Below are positions 1-6,964 of a stretch of 24,027 nt of DNA, in pieces. The position numbers and the translations under genes were made by a program. Position 1 is the first letter of the stretch, and every line of letters starts with the position of its first letter. The notes beneath the pieces are model-generated. The model did no database searches, was not told where the DNA came from, and worked only from the letters and a program-made list of their open reading frames with translations. The stretch lies in NCBI GenBank assembly GCA_029776125.1, contig JARVJS010000080.1:1-24027 (forward strand). The letters run 5' to 3'. This stretch comes from Nitrososphaeria archaeon (GTDB lineage: Archaea > Thermoproteota > Nitrososphaeria > JACIWG01).

Positions 1-57
1 CTCTAGAAACTAAGCCTTTAGGAAACCGCTGCTCTATCCATGCTGAGCTACAGGGTT
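1..57 (-). tRNA. tRNA-Arg (anticodon CCU), 5' part only, probably intron-containing
   Basis: Read on the minus strand, the sequence gives a 7-nt acceptor strand, T8-A9, a D arm (GCTC at 48-45 pairing with GAGC) with the GG of the D loop, then A26, the 5' anticodon strand GCGGT, T32-T33 and anticodon CCT at 22-20, followed by A37. The bases after A37 cannot form the 3' anticodon strand, which would need to read about ACCGC. That fits the canonical archaeal intron at 37/38, with the intron running off the window edge. The T arm and acceptor 3' strand lie outside. A1 as first base is unusual for a tRNA and is a small caution. A TATA-like TTTAAATATT at 81-90 lies about 30 nt upstream. Confidence 0.72.
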
Positions 58-99
58 AAAAGTGCTTTTTTTGCAGCGATTTTAAATATTTTGCTTGAA

Positions 100-113
100 A
101 ATTTAAATAGAAG
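100..113 (+). promoter_or_regulatory. TATA-like box of the decayed HEPN gene
   Basis: AATTTAAATAGAAG centres on about 105, which would put a start of transcription near 132, just ahead of the ATG at 143. A promoter therefore seems to survive in front of the broken HEPN gene. A second AT-rich element at 81-90 faces the tRNA. Confidence 0.35.
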
Positions 114-142
114 ATTGTGAGCATTTTTCTAGAGATGATTTT

Positions 143-546
143 ATGGACAAAAATTTGGTTGAAGGGCTTAAGGTGGGTTGATCAAGCTGAAGCTGACCTT
201 AAAACAGCTAGACTGTATTAAAGATTGGAACTATTGTGCTTTATTCGTTTTTTGCAACAAGCAGCTGAAAAGGTTCTTAAAGGTTTTATTTACTCTAAAG
301 GCTTTAGAGCCTTAATAACCACATTCTATTCTAGATTTTGTTGTTAAAGCTTCTAAGTTTAATACAAATTTTAATCCATTTATGGATTTTCTAGGGGATT
401 AGATAAGATATTATATTGGATCAAGGTATCCGAATGCTTATCCATCAGGTGCACCTTATAGCTACTATACGAGTGAAGTGGCTGAGAAATGTGTAAGTTA
501 TGCAGAGTCAATATTAATAGAAGTAAAGAATTGTTTGGGAGTATAG
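143..546 (+). pseudogene. HEPN-domain protein (HepT-like toxin), frameshifted remnant
   Basis: The ATG at 143 opens MDKNLVEGLK and stops at 179-181. The protein then continues in shifted frames: WVDQAEADLKTARL from 174, KDWNYCALFVF from 220 in a third frame, then QQAAEKVLKGF from 255. A tail reading YIGSRYPNAYPSG and then EVAEKCVSYAESIL ends at TAG 544-546, with an in-frame stop ahead of it. Stitched together these make a typical HEPN protein of about 130 residues: a DW...A.F..QQAAEK.LK helix pair and a Y..SRYP motif. HEPN proteins of this kind are toxins (RNases, or AMPylated partners) encoded beside MNT nucleotidyltransferases, and a matching MNT remnant follows directly. At least three frame changes plus a stop mean it is dead unless the sequence has errors. 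Confidence 0.82.
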
Positions 547-844
547 AAAGATAGAAGAATATCATTGTAGAAAAGTTGAAGCCAAAATGGATTATTCTTT
601 GTGTCTACTTTGCAAGAGGTGACTTTAATGAGGGCTCCGATATAGATCTGACTGTTATAGGAGACTGGAATGTATGTTTTCTTGAAAGAATTAAGGTTTT
701 GCTCGACTTTAATGACCAGTATCTTCCTATAGAACCTCTTGGATACATTGAAGAAGAGTTTAAAAGTATGGTAGAGGATGGAAATCCTTTCATATTGGAT
801 GTTTTAAAAGATGTATAATACTCTATGATGTATGTTTGGTTTAA
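547..844 (+). pseudogene. MNT-type minimal nucleotidyltransferase (MntA-like antitoxin), remnant
   Basis: The readable core, 576-818, contains LKPKWIIL then FARGDFNEGSDIDLTVIG, the nucleotidyltransferase signature whose DxD (Asp-Ile-Asp) binds metal. The usual Gly-Ser just before Phe-Ala-Arg-Gly is replaced (Cys-Val-Tyr at 597-605), so nucleotide binding is probably lost. The frame upstream hits TAG at 552-554, and no good start codon remains. At the 3' end the normal tail (IILYD) continues in another frame from 815 and stops at 842-844. It lies directly after the HEPN remnant in the usual HEPN-MNT order. Both halves are decayed, so the module is inactive. Confidence 0.8.
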
Positions 845-874
845 CTTTTTCTATCACTAAAATTCACATTTAAC

Positions 875-884
875 TTTATATTTA
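875..884 (+). promoter_or_regulatory. TATA box of the Fe-alcohol dehydrogenase gene
   Basis: TTTATATTTA centres on 879, which predicts transcription from about 905. That is downstream of the TTG at 901, so it argues for translation from the ATG at 913. Confidence 0.5.
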
Positions 885-912
885 TCTTACGCTATACTTC
901 TTGGGGAATGTT

Positions 913-2163
913 ATGTTTGTTTCTAGTTTGCCTATAGATTATGCGTTCTGGTTTAGGTCTGTTCCAATAAAGTTTGGTTTGGGTGTTTTGAGGGAAATAG
1001 GGTATGATGTTTCTAGGCTTGGTGCAAAGAATGCTTTAATCGTTACAGACAGTTTTTTGAAAGAAAATACTAAGGTTGTTGAAGAAGTTGTTTCCAGTCT
1101 ACGGGATAAAAATGTTGCAGTGGATGTCTGGGATGGTGTAGAACCTGAGCCATCACATTATTCTATCTTAAAGGGTATAGATTTTGCAAAGAGTAAATCC
1201 TATGATTGTTTTATTGGTTTGGGTGGTGGAAGCGCAATAGATACCGCAAAAGCAATAAATCTCTACACAACATATCCTACAGACTTCTTAGACTATTTTG
1301 CACAACCTTTTGGTAAGGGTTTAAAGGTTCCTGGACCATTAAAGCCTCTTATTGCTGTTCCAACAACTTCTGGAACTGGAAGCGAAACTACAAGTGTTGC
1401 TGTAGTATCTTTTCCTGAAAAGAAGGTTAAATTCGGTATCTCTGATGACTATTTGAGGCCTTCCTTGGCCATCTTAGATCCTCTGGTAACATTCACTATG
1501 CCTCAGAAAGTTACTGCGACTACTGGAATGGATGCTTTAATGCACGCTTTAGAAGCTTATACAACAATACCATATAATACTAAACCTGTGTCTCCAAGTC
1601 CTGCTGAAAGACCTGTATACTGTGGTTCCAACCCTCTAACTGACGCGTTAGCTGAGTCCTCTATAACCCTCATTGCAAAATATCTTCCAAAAGCCTACTC
1701 AAACGGTAACGATATTGAGGCTAGGTCAAATATGCATGTAGCTGCAACTATAGCTGGTCTAGCTTTCGGTAATGCTGGTGTACATATATGTCATGCTCTC
1801 TCGTATCCTATTGCTGGTGAAGCTTTAGAAAAAAATATTAAGGTTCCTCATGGTCTTGCTGTTTCTATAACTGCTCCTGCAACCTTCAAGTTGCTTACAC
1901 CGTATTTAGTGGAAAAAATAGGTAACGTATGCTATCTATTCGGCTACAAAGAATATGATATTGATATCTACGAAATCATCACAAATTTGATGCGAATATT
2001 AGATTTTCCAAACGGTTTAAGTGAACTTGGCTTTAGAAGGTCAGACTTGCATGTTTTAGCTGAAAAGGCTCTCTTGCAAAAGAGGCTTATTTCACTTAGT
2101 CCAATAGCTGTTAGTGCAAAGTTTTTGGAAAGAATTCTAGAAGAAAGTCTTATTCTATGGTAA
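913..2163 (+). CDS. Iron-containing alcohol dehydrogenase, hydroxyacid-oxoacid transhydrogenase type
   Basis: Member of the Fe-ADH family (PF00465), likely cytosolic and NAD(P)-linked. Visible motifs (numbered from an upstream TTG at 901) are GGGSAIDTAK at about 108, PTTSGTGSE at about 154, and all four metal ligands: Asp211 and His215 (GMDALMHALEAY), His298 (CHALSYPIAG) and His317 (VPHGLA). The stretch from DALMHALEAYTT through GSNPL to GNAGVHICHALSYPI is very close to what I recall of ADHFE1, the mitochondrial hydroxyacid-oxoacid transhydrogenase, which oxidises 4-hydroxybutyrate while reducing 2-oxoglutarate without free NAD. A butanol dehydrogenase-like role is the alternative. I chose ATG 913 over TTG 901 because of the TATA position and the GGGGA just before it. 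It is probably monocistronic, with a degraded cassette upstream. Confidence 0.85.
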   Translation: MFVSSLPIDYAFWFRSVPIKFGLGVLREIGYDVSRLGAKNALIVTDSFLKENTKVVEEVVSSLRDKNVAVDVWDGVEPEPSHYSILKGIDFAKSKSYDCFIGLGGGSAIDTAKAINLYTTYPTDFLDYFAQPFGKGLKVPGPLKPLIAVPTTSGTGSETTSVAVVSFPEKKVKFGISDDYLRPSLAILDPLVTFTMPQKVTATTGMDALMHALEAYTTIPYNTKPVSPSPAERPVYCGSNPLTDALAESSITLIAKYLPKAYSNGNDIEARSNMHVAATIAGLAFGNAGVHICHALSYPIAGEALEKNIKVPHGLAVSITAPATFKLLTPYLVEKIGNVCYLFGYKEYDIDIYEIITNLMRILDFPNGLSELGFRRSDLHVLAEKALLQKRLISLSPIAVSAKFLERILEESLILW

Positions 2164-2320
2164 CCTTCTATACAAGCGATTGTTCTCTCCCAATTTCTAA
2201 AATAGTAGGTTATAAAGTATCCTATATATTCTAGAAGAGTGTACTTCAAAGTTGATGGCTTAGATAAAATTTTTAGTGTTGAACCCAACGTAACTTTTCT
2301 GAAATTTGATGAATTATGAT

Positions 2321-2542
2321 TCATCCTCCGTCTATCGGAGGTAGTATCCATATTTCGTCCTTATCCTCTACTTCTGTTTCAGGTGAAACAACCTTAACCT
2401 TATTTAATGATATAACATATTCTCCAAGCTTGATGTTACTTAGTTCTGGAATGTCTTTTATTCTAACCCTTTCAGACAGTCTTATCTCCTTCTCTTTAAA
2501 GCCTAAGATTTCAGAGAGTGGGCTTAAAACTTTTAGTCTCAT
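2321..2542 (-). CDS. ThiS/MoaD-like ubiquitin-fold sulfur carrier
   Basis: A protein of 73 residues (from ATG 2542) that ends in PPIDGG. A terminal Gly-Gly preceded by a D-E-I-W-I-L-P-P strand is the hallmark of beta-grasp sulfur carriers (ThiS, MoaD, SAMP). The Gly-Gly is adenylated by an E1-like enzyme and carries thiocarboxylate for thiamine, molybdopterin/tungstopterin or tRNA thiolation, or is attached to proteins in archaea. I cannot tell which from the sequence. A pterin role would suit the AOR in this window. ATG 2542 is preferred to TTG 2551 because a TATA-like GATTAAATTT (2580-2571) predicts transcription from about 2549. No E1 partner is in the window. It converges with the alcohol dehydrogenase gene. 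Confidence 0.78.
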   Translation of the reverse strand: MRLKVLSPLSEILGFKEKEIRLSERVRIKDIPELSNIKLGEYVISLNKVKVVSPETEVEDKDEIWILPPIDGG

Positions 2543-2616
2543 TTTGACCAAATAGATTTTTACTTTGACAAAATTTAATCTTTTCTAAAAATCTTGAAAT
2601 AAGTATCTTCTGTTAT

Positions 2617-2628
2617 AGGTATATAAGT
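2617..2628 (+). promoter_or_regulatory. TATA box of the malic enzyme gene
   Basis: AGGTATATAAGT is a strong archaeal TATA element. Transcription should start near 2649, between the TTG at 2646 and the ATG at 2658, which supports the ATG as start. Confidence 0.55.
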
Positions 2629-2657
2629 GTGTAATATTCAACCCTTTGCAGAGAAAA

Positions 2658-3962
2658 ATGGGTGATAATGTTTCCGGCAAGGATGCTGTTAGAATGCATG
2701 AGCATTTCCAAGGTAAAATTGAGACTATTCCAAAGTGCTGGATTTCTGGTCTAGAAGATTTTGCTGTATGGTACACTCCTGGTGTTGCAGAAGCATGTAA
2801 GGCAATATTGTCTGAAAAAGATAAGGTTTTTGACCTGACATTAAAGTGGAACACTATAGCTGTTGTCTCTGATGGTACTAGAGTTCTGGGTTTAGGAAAT
2901 ATTGGGCCTGAGGCTGCGCTTCCTGTGATGGAGGGTAAAGCGCTTCTATTCAAGTATTTGGGTGGTGTTGACGCTATCCCCCTATGCCTTAATACTCAAG
3001 ATGAGGGGAAAATCGTTGAAATTGTTAAGGCTGTTGAGCCATCTTTTGGTGGCATAAATTTAGAGGATATTGAGAAGCCAAAATGTTTTTCTCTTCTAGA
3101 AAGGTTGAAGAGTGAACTTTCGATTCCCGTTTGGCATGATGACCAGCAGGGCACTGCTACGATAGTATGTGCCGGTCTAATTAATGCATTAAAGGTCGTT
3201 GGAAAAAAGTTAGGTGATGTTAAGGTCGCAATGGTAGGCGTCGGCGCTGCGAACGTTAGTGTCGAGAGACTTATTGTTAAGGCTGGTGTTGATGAAAGAA
3301 AGATTGTGATGGTTGACAGTAAGGGAATATTAAGCAGGAATAGAAGAGATCTGGAAAAAAATGAACCATATAAGTGGTCTCTATGTTTGAGAACAAATTC
3401 TGAAGGAAAGGACGGGGGTATTGCTGAAGCATTAGAGGGTGCGGATGTATGTATTGCGATGTCAAGGCAGGGTCCAGGTGTTATTAAAAAGGAGTGGGTT
3501 AAGAAGATGAATGATAAGCCCGTACTTTTCTCTTGCGCAAACCCTATACCAGAGATTTGGCCTTATGAGGCTAAAGAAGCTGGAGCCAAAGTTGTTGCGA
3601 CAGCAAGATCTGATTTTCCTAACCAGTTAAACAATTCCCTTGTATTTCCAGGAATATTTAGGGGTGCACTAGATGTTAGGGCAAAAGGAATTTCTGACGA
3701 AATGTGTCTTGCAGCCGCTTATGAAATAGCGGAGATGGCTGAAGAAAAGGGTTTGAGTGAAGAATATATTGTTCCAACAATGGAGGAATGGGATGTTTAT
3801 CCAAGGGAAGCTGCTGCTGCAGCATATCAGGCCTGTTTAGAGGGTCTTGCCAGGAAAAAGACAAGTAAGAAAGAAGAGTATGAGTATGCTAGAGAAATAA
3901 TATTTAATGCTAGAAGAAAATTTGAGCAATTGAAGCTTTCAGGCTTAATATCTCGGCCTTAA
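2658..3962 (+). CDS. Malic enzyme (malate dehydrogenase, oxaloacetate-decarboxylating)
   Basis: It converts malate to pyruvate and CO2 with reduction of NAD(P), linking C4 and C3 metabolism; cytosolic. Numbered from the in-frame TTG at 2646, the catalytic Tyr43 lies in YTPGVAEACK, the Lys98 in MEGKALLFKYLGGVDA, and the metal ligands in INLEDIEKP (Glu140, Asp141) and the WHDDQQGT Asp. The Rossmann loop reads VGVGAANVS near 197, where the last Gly of the usual GxGxxG is changed. About 434 residues matches the short, single-domain archaeal/bacterial type without the phosphotransacetylase domain of MaeB. The C-terminal helix runs REIIFNARRKFEQLK. Start at ATG 2658 from the promoter position. It is likely monocistronic, with an 86-nt convergent gap before rubrerythrin in which I see nothing. 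Confidence 0.93.
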   Translation: MGDNVSGKDAVRMHEHFQGKIETIPKCWISGLEDFAVWYTPGVAEACKAILSEKDKVFDLTLKWNTIAVVSDGTRVLGLGNIGPEAALPVMEGKALLFKYLGGVDAIPLCLNTQDEGKIVEIVKAVEPSFGGINLEDIEKPKCFSLLERLKSELSIPVWHDDQQGTATIVCAGLINALKVVGKKLGDVKVAMVGVGAANVSVERLIVKAGVDERKIVMVDSKGILSRNRRDLEKNEPYKWSLCLRTNSEGKDGGIAEALEGADVCIAMSRQGPGVIKKEWVKKMNDKPVLFSCANPIPEIWPYEAKEAGAKVVATARSDFPNQLNNSLVFPGIFRGALDVRAKGISDEMCLAAAYEIAEMAEEKGLSEEYIVPTMEEWDVYPREAAAAAYQACLEGLARKKTSKKEEYEYAREIIFNARRKFEQLKLSGLISRP

Positions 3963-4048
3963 AAAATATTGTGTGAGGGTTTCGCTGGAATATAATATAA
4001 TTGTATCCAATTGTTATATGGTTTTAATGTAATAGAAGAACTTGGTTC

Positions 4049-4555
4049 CTAAAACTTTTTGAAAGTATCTTTTCTTGCACCGCATATTGGACATTTTTCT
4101 GGAGGCTCACCTTCTACAGTGTATCCGCATAGTGGACAAATGTATATTTCTCTAATTTCTGCATCAACACCATTTTCAACGGAGGCTTTTGCTTTCTCAT
4201 ACATTTTAGCGTGTATCTTTTCAGCATTATATGCCCAATCAAAGGACCTTAGTGCCAAATTTTCTTTTTGAAGTTCTGCTACAGCCTTGAAAGCAGGATA
4301 CATTTCTTCAACCTCGTATGTTTCGCCTTCTATTGCAGTATCCAAATTTTCTTTTGACTTCTTAACTTTTCCTAAGGCGTTCAGATGGTTTTTTGCATGA
4401 ACATATTCTGCATAAGCGATTGCCTTAAAAAGTCTTGCAACGTTAGTAAAACCTTCTTTCTCAGCGACTTCTGAAAATATTAGATATCCCATGTGTGCCA
4501 TGCTTTCTCCAGCAAACCCTTCATTAAGGTTTTTTTCAGTCATCTTTCTAACCAT
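4049..4555 (-). CDS. rbr: Rubrerythrin
   Basis: A non-haem iron peroxidase that reduces hydrogen peroxide with electrons from rubredoxin or ferredoxin, typical of anaerobes. The N-terminal four-helix diiron domain shows E17 (GESMAHMGY), the ExxH pair E50/H53 (AEYVHAKNH) and a second ExxH, E112/H115 (AEKIHAKMY). The C-terminal rubredoxin-like zinc/iron knuckle is CPLCGY at 140 and CPICGA at 155. Length 168 is normal for the short rubrerythrin class. The start ATG 4555 sits about 8 nt after the transcription start predicted from the TATA box; the ATG at 4543 is an alternative. It is transcribed alone. Confidence 0.95.
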   Translation of the reverse strand: MVRKMTEKNLNEGFAGESMAHMGYLIFSEVAEKEGFTNVARLFKAIAYAEYVHAKNHLNALGKVKKSKENLDTAIEGETYEVEEMYPAFKAVAELQKENLALRSFDWAYNAEKIHAKMYEKAKASVENGVDAEIREIYICPLCGYTVEGEPPEKCPICGARKDTFKKF

Positions 4556-4583
4556 ATTCTATCAAAACTTAAGATTAAATTTT

Positions 4584-4594
4584 CTTATATATAC
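4584..4594 (-). promoter_or_regulatory. TATA box of the rubrerythrin gene
   Basis: Minus-strand GTATATATAAG, centre 4589, predicts transcription from about 4563, close to the ATG at 4555. The upstream gene is on the same strand but has its own spacing, so rubrerythrin has an independent promoter. Confidence 0.55.
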
Positions 4595-4613
4595 TTTATC
4601 AAAATTACTATTT

Positions 4614-4946
4614 TTAGAGCCTTTTAACTGACTGTATCATTTTTTTAATTTCTAAAATCGCTTCAGTAAGTCCCTGCTCTGTAGAAATATAGTCGATTCC
4701 AATATTTTCATACATTTTTTTAACTATTGCCTTTACAAGGTATGGTGCCCCTAGTCCAAAAACGGTTTTTAGGAACTCTTCAAACTCTCTTGGATATTCT
4801 GCTACTTCTTCTAAGGATTTCAAATTGTGTCTTCTTAAAAAGTGGGTTACTATTGCATTTTTTGGTCCATCACCTAATACTGAGAGGCCTGCATCGATTG
4901 AGTCTTTGACAATTTTTTTGAAAACTCTATACTCCAAAAGCTTCAC
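4614..4946 (-). CDS. Small helical protein resembling the archaeal NitrOD5 domain (copy 1)
   Basis: 110 residues, predicted all-helical and cytosolic. The recognisable features are an N-terminal SIDAGLSVLG helix, a middle helix with FLRRHNLKSLEEV, and the segment FGLGAPYLVKAIVKKM. The same pattern (IDEALSILG ... FGIGANVIEKHI) occurs in the gene at 11704-12009, so the two are paralogues. From memory it resembles the NitrOD5 family, small output domains abundant in Thaumarchaeota. No biochemical function is known to me. Its GTG start overlaps the stop of the short gene at 4943-5056 as GTGA; a TTG at 4937, spaced about 6 nt from AAGGTGA, is the alternative start. It probably forms a two-gene transcript with that short gene. 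Confidence 0.7.
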   Translation of the reverse strand: MKLLEYRVFKKIVKDSIDAGLSVLGDGPKNAIVTHFLRRHNLKSLEEVAEYPREFEEFLKTVFGLGAPYLVKAIVKKMYENIGIDYISTEQGLTEAILEIKKMIQSVKRL

Positions 4947-5056
4947 CTTGCAAGTTTCTTGCCATTATCTGACACATCAAATGATAGGATTTTTCTATTT
5001 AAAAGTTTTTTATAAATGGAAAATTTTAGTAAACTTGTAAGCTTATATTTCTTCAT
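4943..5056 (-). CDS. Probable new small basic protein (37 aa), coupled to the NitrOD5-like gene
   Basis: An ATG at 5056 opens a 37-codon frame ending LSFDVSDNGKKLAR, with its TGA (4945-4943) sharing bases with the GTG start of the next gene (4946-4944). A TATA-like CACTTATATAGAAG (5090-5077) predicts transcription starting at about 5058, so the message would be leaderless at this ATG, as for other genes here. The protein is lysine-rich, with no cysteines or membrane segment. I recognise no family. Against it: an AT-rich stretch inside (near 5003) could be a promoter for the downstream gene, and the whole frame could be leader. Confidence 0.45.
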   Translation of the reverse strand: MKKYKLTSLLKFSIYKKLLNRKILSFDVSDNGKKLAR

Positions 5057-5076
5057 TTGCAAAGTATGTTCCGATA

Positions 5077-5090
5077 CTTCTATATAAGTG
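5077..5090 (-). promoter_or_regulatory. TATA box for the small gene and NitrOD5-like gene
   Basis: Minus-strand CACTTATATAGAAG abuts the 3' end of the Trm112 gene and lies 26-27 nt before the ATG at 5056. The spacing matches the leaderless pattern seen elsewhere in the window. Confidence 0.42.
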
Positions 5091-5091
5091 T

Positions 5092-5478
5092 TTATAGGTG
5101 GTGTGGTTTCCCGTTTTTAAGTACATCATCTGGTATTTTTTTCTCGAACATTTTTAGGAAATTTATGTCATCTTCTGCTTTGCGCATTTCATCCGGCAAC
5201 ATTACTGGTATGTCATCTGATATTGGATACCATCTTCCGCATTTTCCACAGACTATTATACCCCATTTTATATTATATGCTAAGCATTTTGTACACTCTT
5301 GTAGGAGACTGCTTTTTTCCAAGTTTTCTAGTTTTATGTTTTTATATGCACAAAACAGTTCACAAGTGTTTTTTGGTACTTCTGTAATCTTTAGCTCTTC
5401 CTGTTCGAATGGGTATAATTTTAGGGGGAAATTTTTGCAAATTGGGCATGCTAGAATGTCCATTAGCCTGTATCTCAT
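5092..5478 (-). CDS. trm112: Trm112-family methyltransferase activator
   Basis: A zinc-binding partner that stabilises and activates methyltransferases acting on tRNA, rRNA and release factor; cytosolic. The Trm112 halves are visible: the N-terminal DILACPICKNFPLKL (Cys11, Cys14) and the C-terminal CGKCGRWYPI (Cys77, Cys80) followed by the IPVMLPDE strand. Between them is an insertion typical of longer family members, which here brings an extra CxxC (Cys62, Cys65) and Cys39/Cys43 that may bind a second metal. 128 residues is long next to about 60 in bacteria. The ATG overlaps the phosphomannomutase stop by 4 nt (ATGA), so the two are co-translated; the functional link is not obvious. Confidence 0.85.
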   Translation of the reverse strand: MRYRLMDILACPICKNFPLKLYPFEQEELKITEVPKNTCELFCAYKNIKLENLEKSSLLQECTKCLAYNIKWGIIVCGKCGRWYPISDDIPVMLPDEMRKAEDDINFLKMFEKKIPDDVLKNGKPHHL

Positions 5479-6884
5479 GTTATAGACACCCTCTTAAACT
5501 CCACCTTTGTTCTTCTGTCTGTTCCTCTAACCTCATTTACTGATTCAGTTACTATGCTTATTACTTCTTTTTCTAGTTTTGATAGACTGTTAGTGTCCTT
5601 TGCTTCTACAGTCGCCTTTATCTGTGGTAGTGTGTTTGATGCTCTTACAATAAACCATCCGTTCTCTAGGTTTACTCTTACACCATCTAGTGTGATGGGT
5701 TCAAAACCTTTCTCAATAACTTTTGAATTCAATTTTGCTATTACATAAAATTTTATCTCATCGGGTACATTGAATACTATTCTTGCGGTCTGATATTTTG
5801 GTAGGTTGTTGACCATTTCTGCAAGGCTTTCGTTTGAGCTTGAAAGCATTTCTGCAACCTTTAATGTTGCGTATACTGCATCGTCTGCACCGTACACGTC
5901 TCTAAAATATAGGTGGCTTGCGATTTCTCCTCCAAATATTGCGTTTTCTAAAATCATTTTCTCTAATATAAATGAGTGTCCAACCTTAGATATTATTGGA
6001 ATAATGCCTTTTTCTTTTACGATATCGTCAAGCAATTTTGAGCAGCTGACTTCATAGACTACTTTTTCACCAGACTTTTTTATAAAATGTTTTATCAGTA
6101 GCGCTAGCATCTTGTCGCCTTCAATAACTCTTCCAAGGTTGTCTACGAAGACTGCACGGTCTCCATCCCCATCATATGCTACTGCGAAATCGTATCCATT
6201 TTTTGTAACTATACTCTTAACATCCTTAAGTGATTCATCTGTTGGTTCTGGTGAGCGTGATGGAAAACTTCCGTCTGGAGTATTGTTTATTGCCACAACC
6301 TCTAATCCTGCCTTTTCAAGAATCTTGTCCGCATATTGTGAGCATGATCCGTTACCTGGGTCGACCAAAACTTTCAACTTTCTCTTAATATTTGTCTTAC
6401 TAAGCAAAAACTTTTGGTAAATGTCATTCACTTCGTCAGCTTTGTTTAGCACCTTTCCCTCTTCTCCCTCTATATATGTCTTAGAAAGTATTATGTCCTT
6501 AATCTTTTCTAAGCCCATTCCCCAGCCACATAACATTGCTTTTGCTTTGCAAAGTTTGAATCCATTCCATTCTGGAGGGTTGTGGCTTGCACTTACTATT
6601 GCCCCTCCGTCTAATCCATAATGTGATATAGTGAAGTATACTGTTGGTGTTGGCACAAGCCCTACATCCCATACCTCTAAACCGGCTGAAGTAAGTCCAT
6701 CAACTAACGCTTTCTTCAGTATTGGGCTGCTTTTCCTCACGTCATATCCTATTGCAACACTTTTGCCTTTTCCGCCGAGAAATGTTCCAAGGGCTTTTCC
6801 AACATGTTTTGCAGTATTCTCGTCTATGTCAACGCCATATACTCCTCTAATATCATATGCCCTAAATATGTTATCTTTAATCAT
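5475..6884 (-). CDS. Phosphomannomutase / phosphoglucomutase
   Basis: Interconverts hexose 6-phosphate and 1-phosphate, feeding sugar nucleotides for glycans. It is an alpha-D-phosphohexomutase of normal length (469). The domains carry, in order, the phosphoserine loop (SASHNP, Ser100), the metal loop DGDGD at 238-242, the sugar loop GGEIASHLYF at about 318, and the C-terminal phosphate loop RASNTLPQIK. The last matches AlgC-type PMM/PGM enzymes (RASNT) rather than the RPSGTEP of GlmM. Whether mannose, glucose or both is used cannot be read off. The ATG at 6884 is one base after the predicted transcription start, so leaderless. It heads an operon with Trm112. The nucleotidyltransferase and flippase further along are plausible pathway partners. 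Confidence 0.92.
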   Translation of the reverse strand: MIKDNIFRAYDIRGVYGVDIDENTAKHVGKALGTFLGGKGKSVAIGYDVRKSSPILKKALVDGLTSAGLEVWDVGLVPTPTVYFTISHYGLDGGAIVSASHNPPEWNGFKLCKAKAMLCGWGMGLEKIKDIILSKTYIEGEEGKVLNKADEVNDIYQKFLLSKTNIKRKLKVLVDPGNGSCSQYADKILEKAGLEVVAINNTPDGSFPSRSPEPTDESLKDVKSIVTKNGYDFAVAYDGDGDRAVFVDNLGRVIEGDKMLALLIKHFIKKSGEKVVYEVSCSKLLDDIVKEKGIIPIISKVGHSFILEKMILENAIFGGEIASHLYFRDVYGADDAVYATLKVAEMLSSSNESLAEMVNNLPKYQTARIVFNVPDEIKFYVIAKLNSKVIEKGFEPITLDGVRVNLENGWFIVRASNTLPQIKATVEAKDTNSLSKLEKEVISIVTESVNEVRGTDRRTKVEFKRVSIT

Positions 6885-6906
6885 CTAATGAAAATTTGAT
6901 TTGATG

Positions 6907-6915
6907 CTATAAAAG
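6907..6915 (-). promoter_or_regulatory. TATA box of the phosphomannomutase operon
   Basis: Minus-strand CTTTTATAG, centre 6911, lies 27 nt before the ATG at 6884 (leaderless). It sits back to back with the mevalonate promoter at 6965. Confidence 0.5.
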
Positions 6916-6964
6916 TTTTTCAAAAAATTAGTCAATCTCCAAACATTTTATTTTGGATAGAAAT

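Noticed and set aside
143..844. Possible phage or integrated element next to the tRNA gene
   Set aside because: There is no integrase, attachment-site repeat or other mobile gene, only a decayed toxin-antitoxin pair, so integration cannot be supported.
1968..2351. Long minus-strand frame of 127 codons across the alcohol dehydrogenase 3' end
   Set aside because: It is antisense to a well-supported gene, has no family features and overlaps the sulfur-carrier gene; most likely a shadow frame.
3963..4048. AT-rich 86-nt gap between malic enzyme and rubrerythrin
   Set aside because: I looked for a small RNA, small gene or hairpin; there is only A/T-rich sequence between converging genes.
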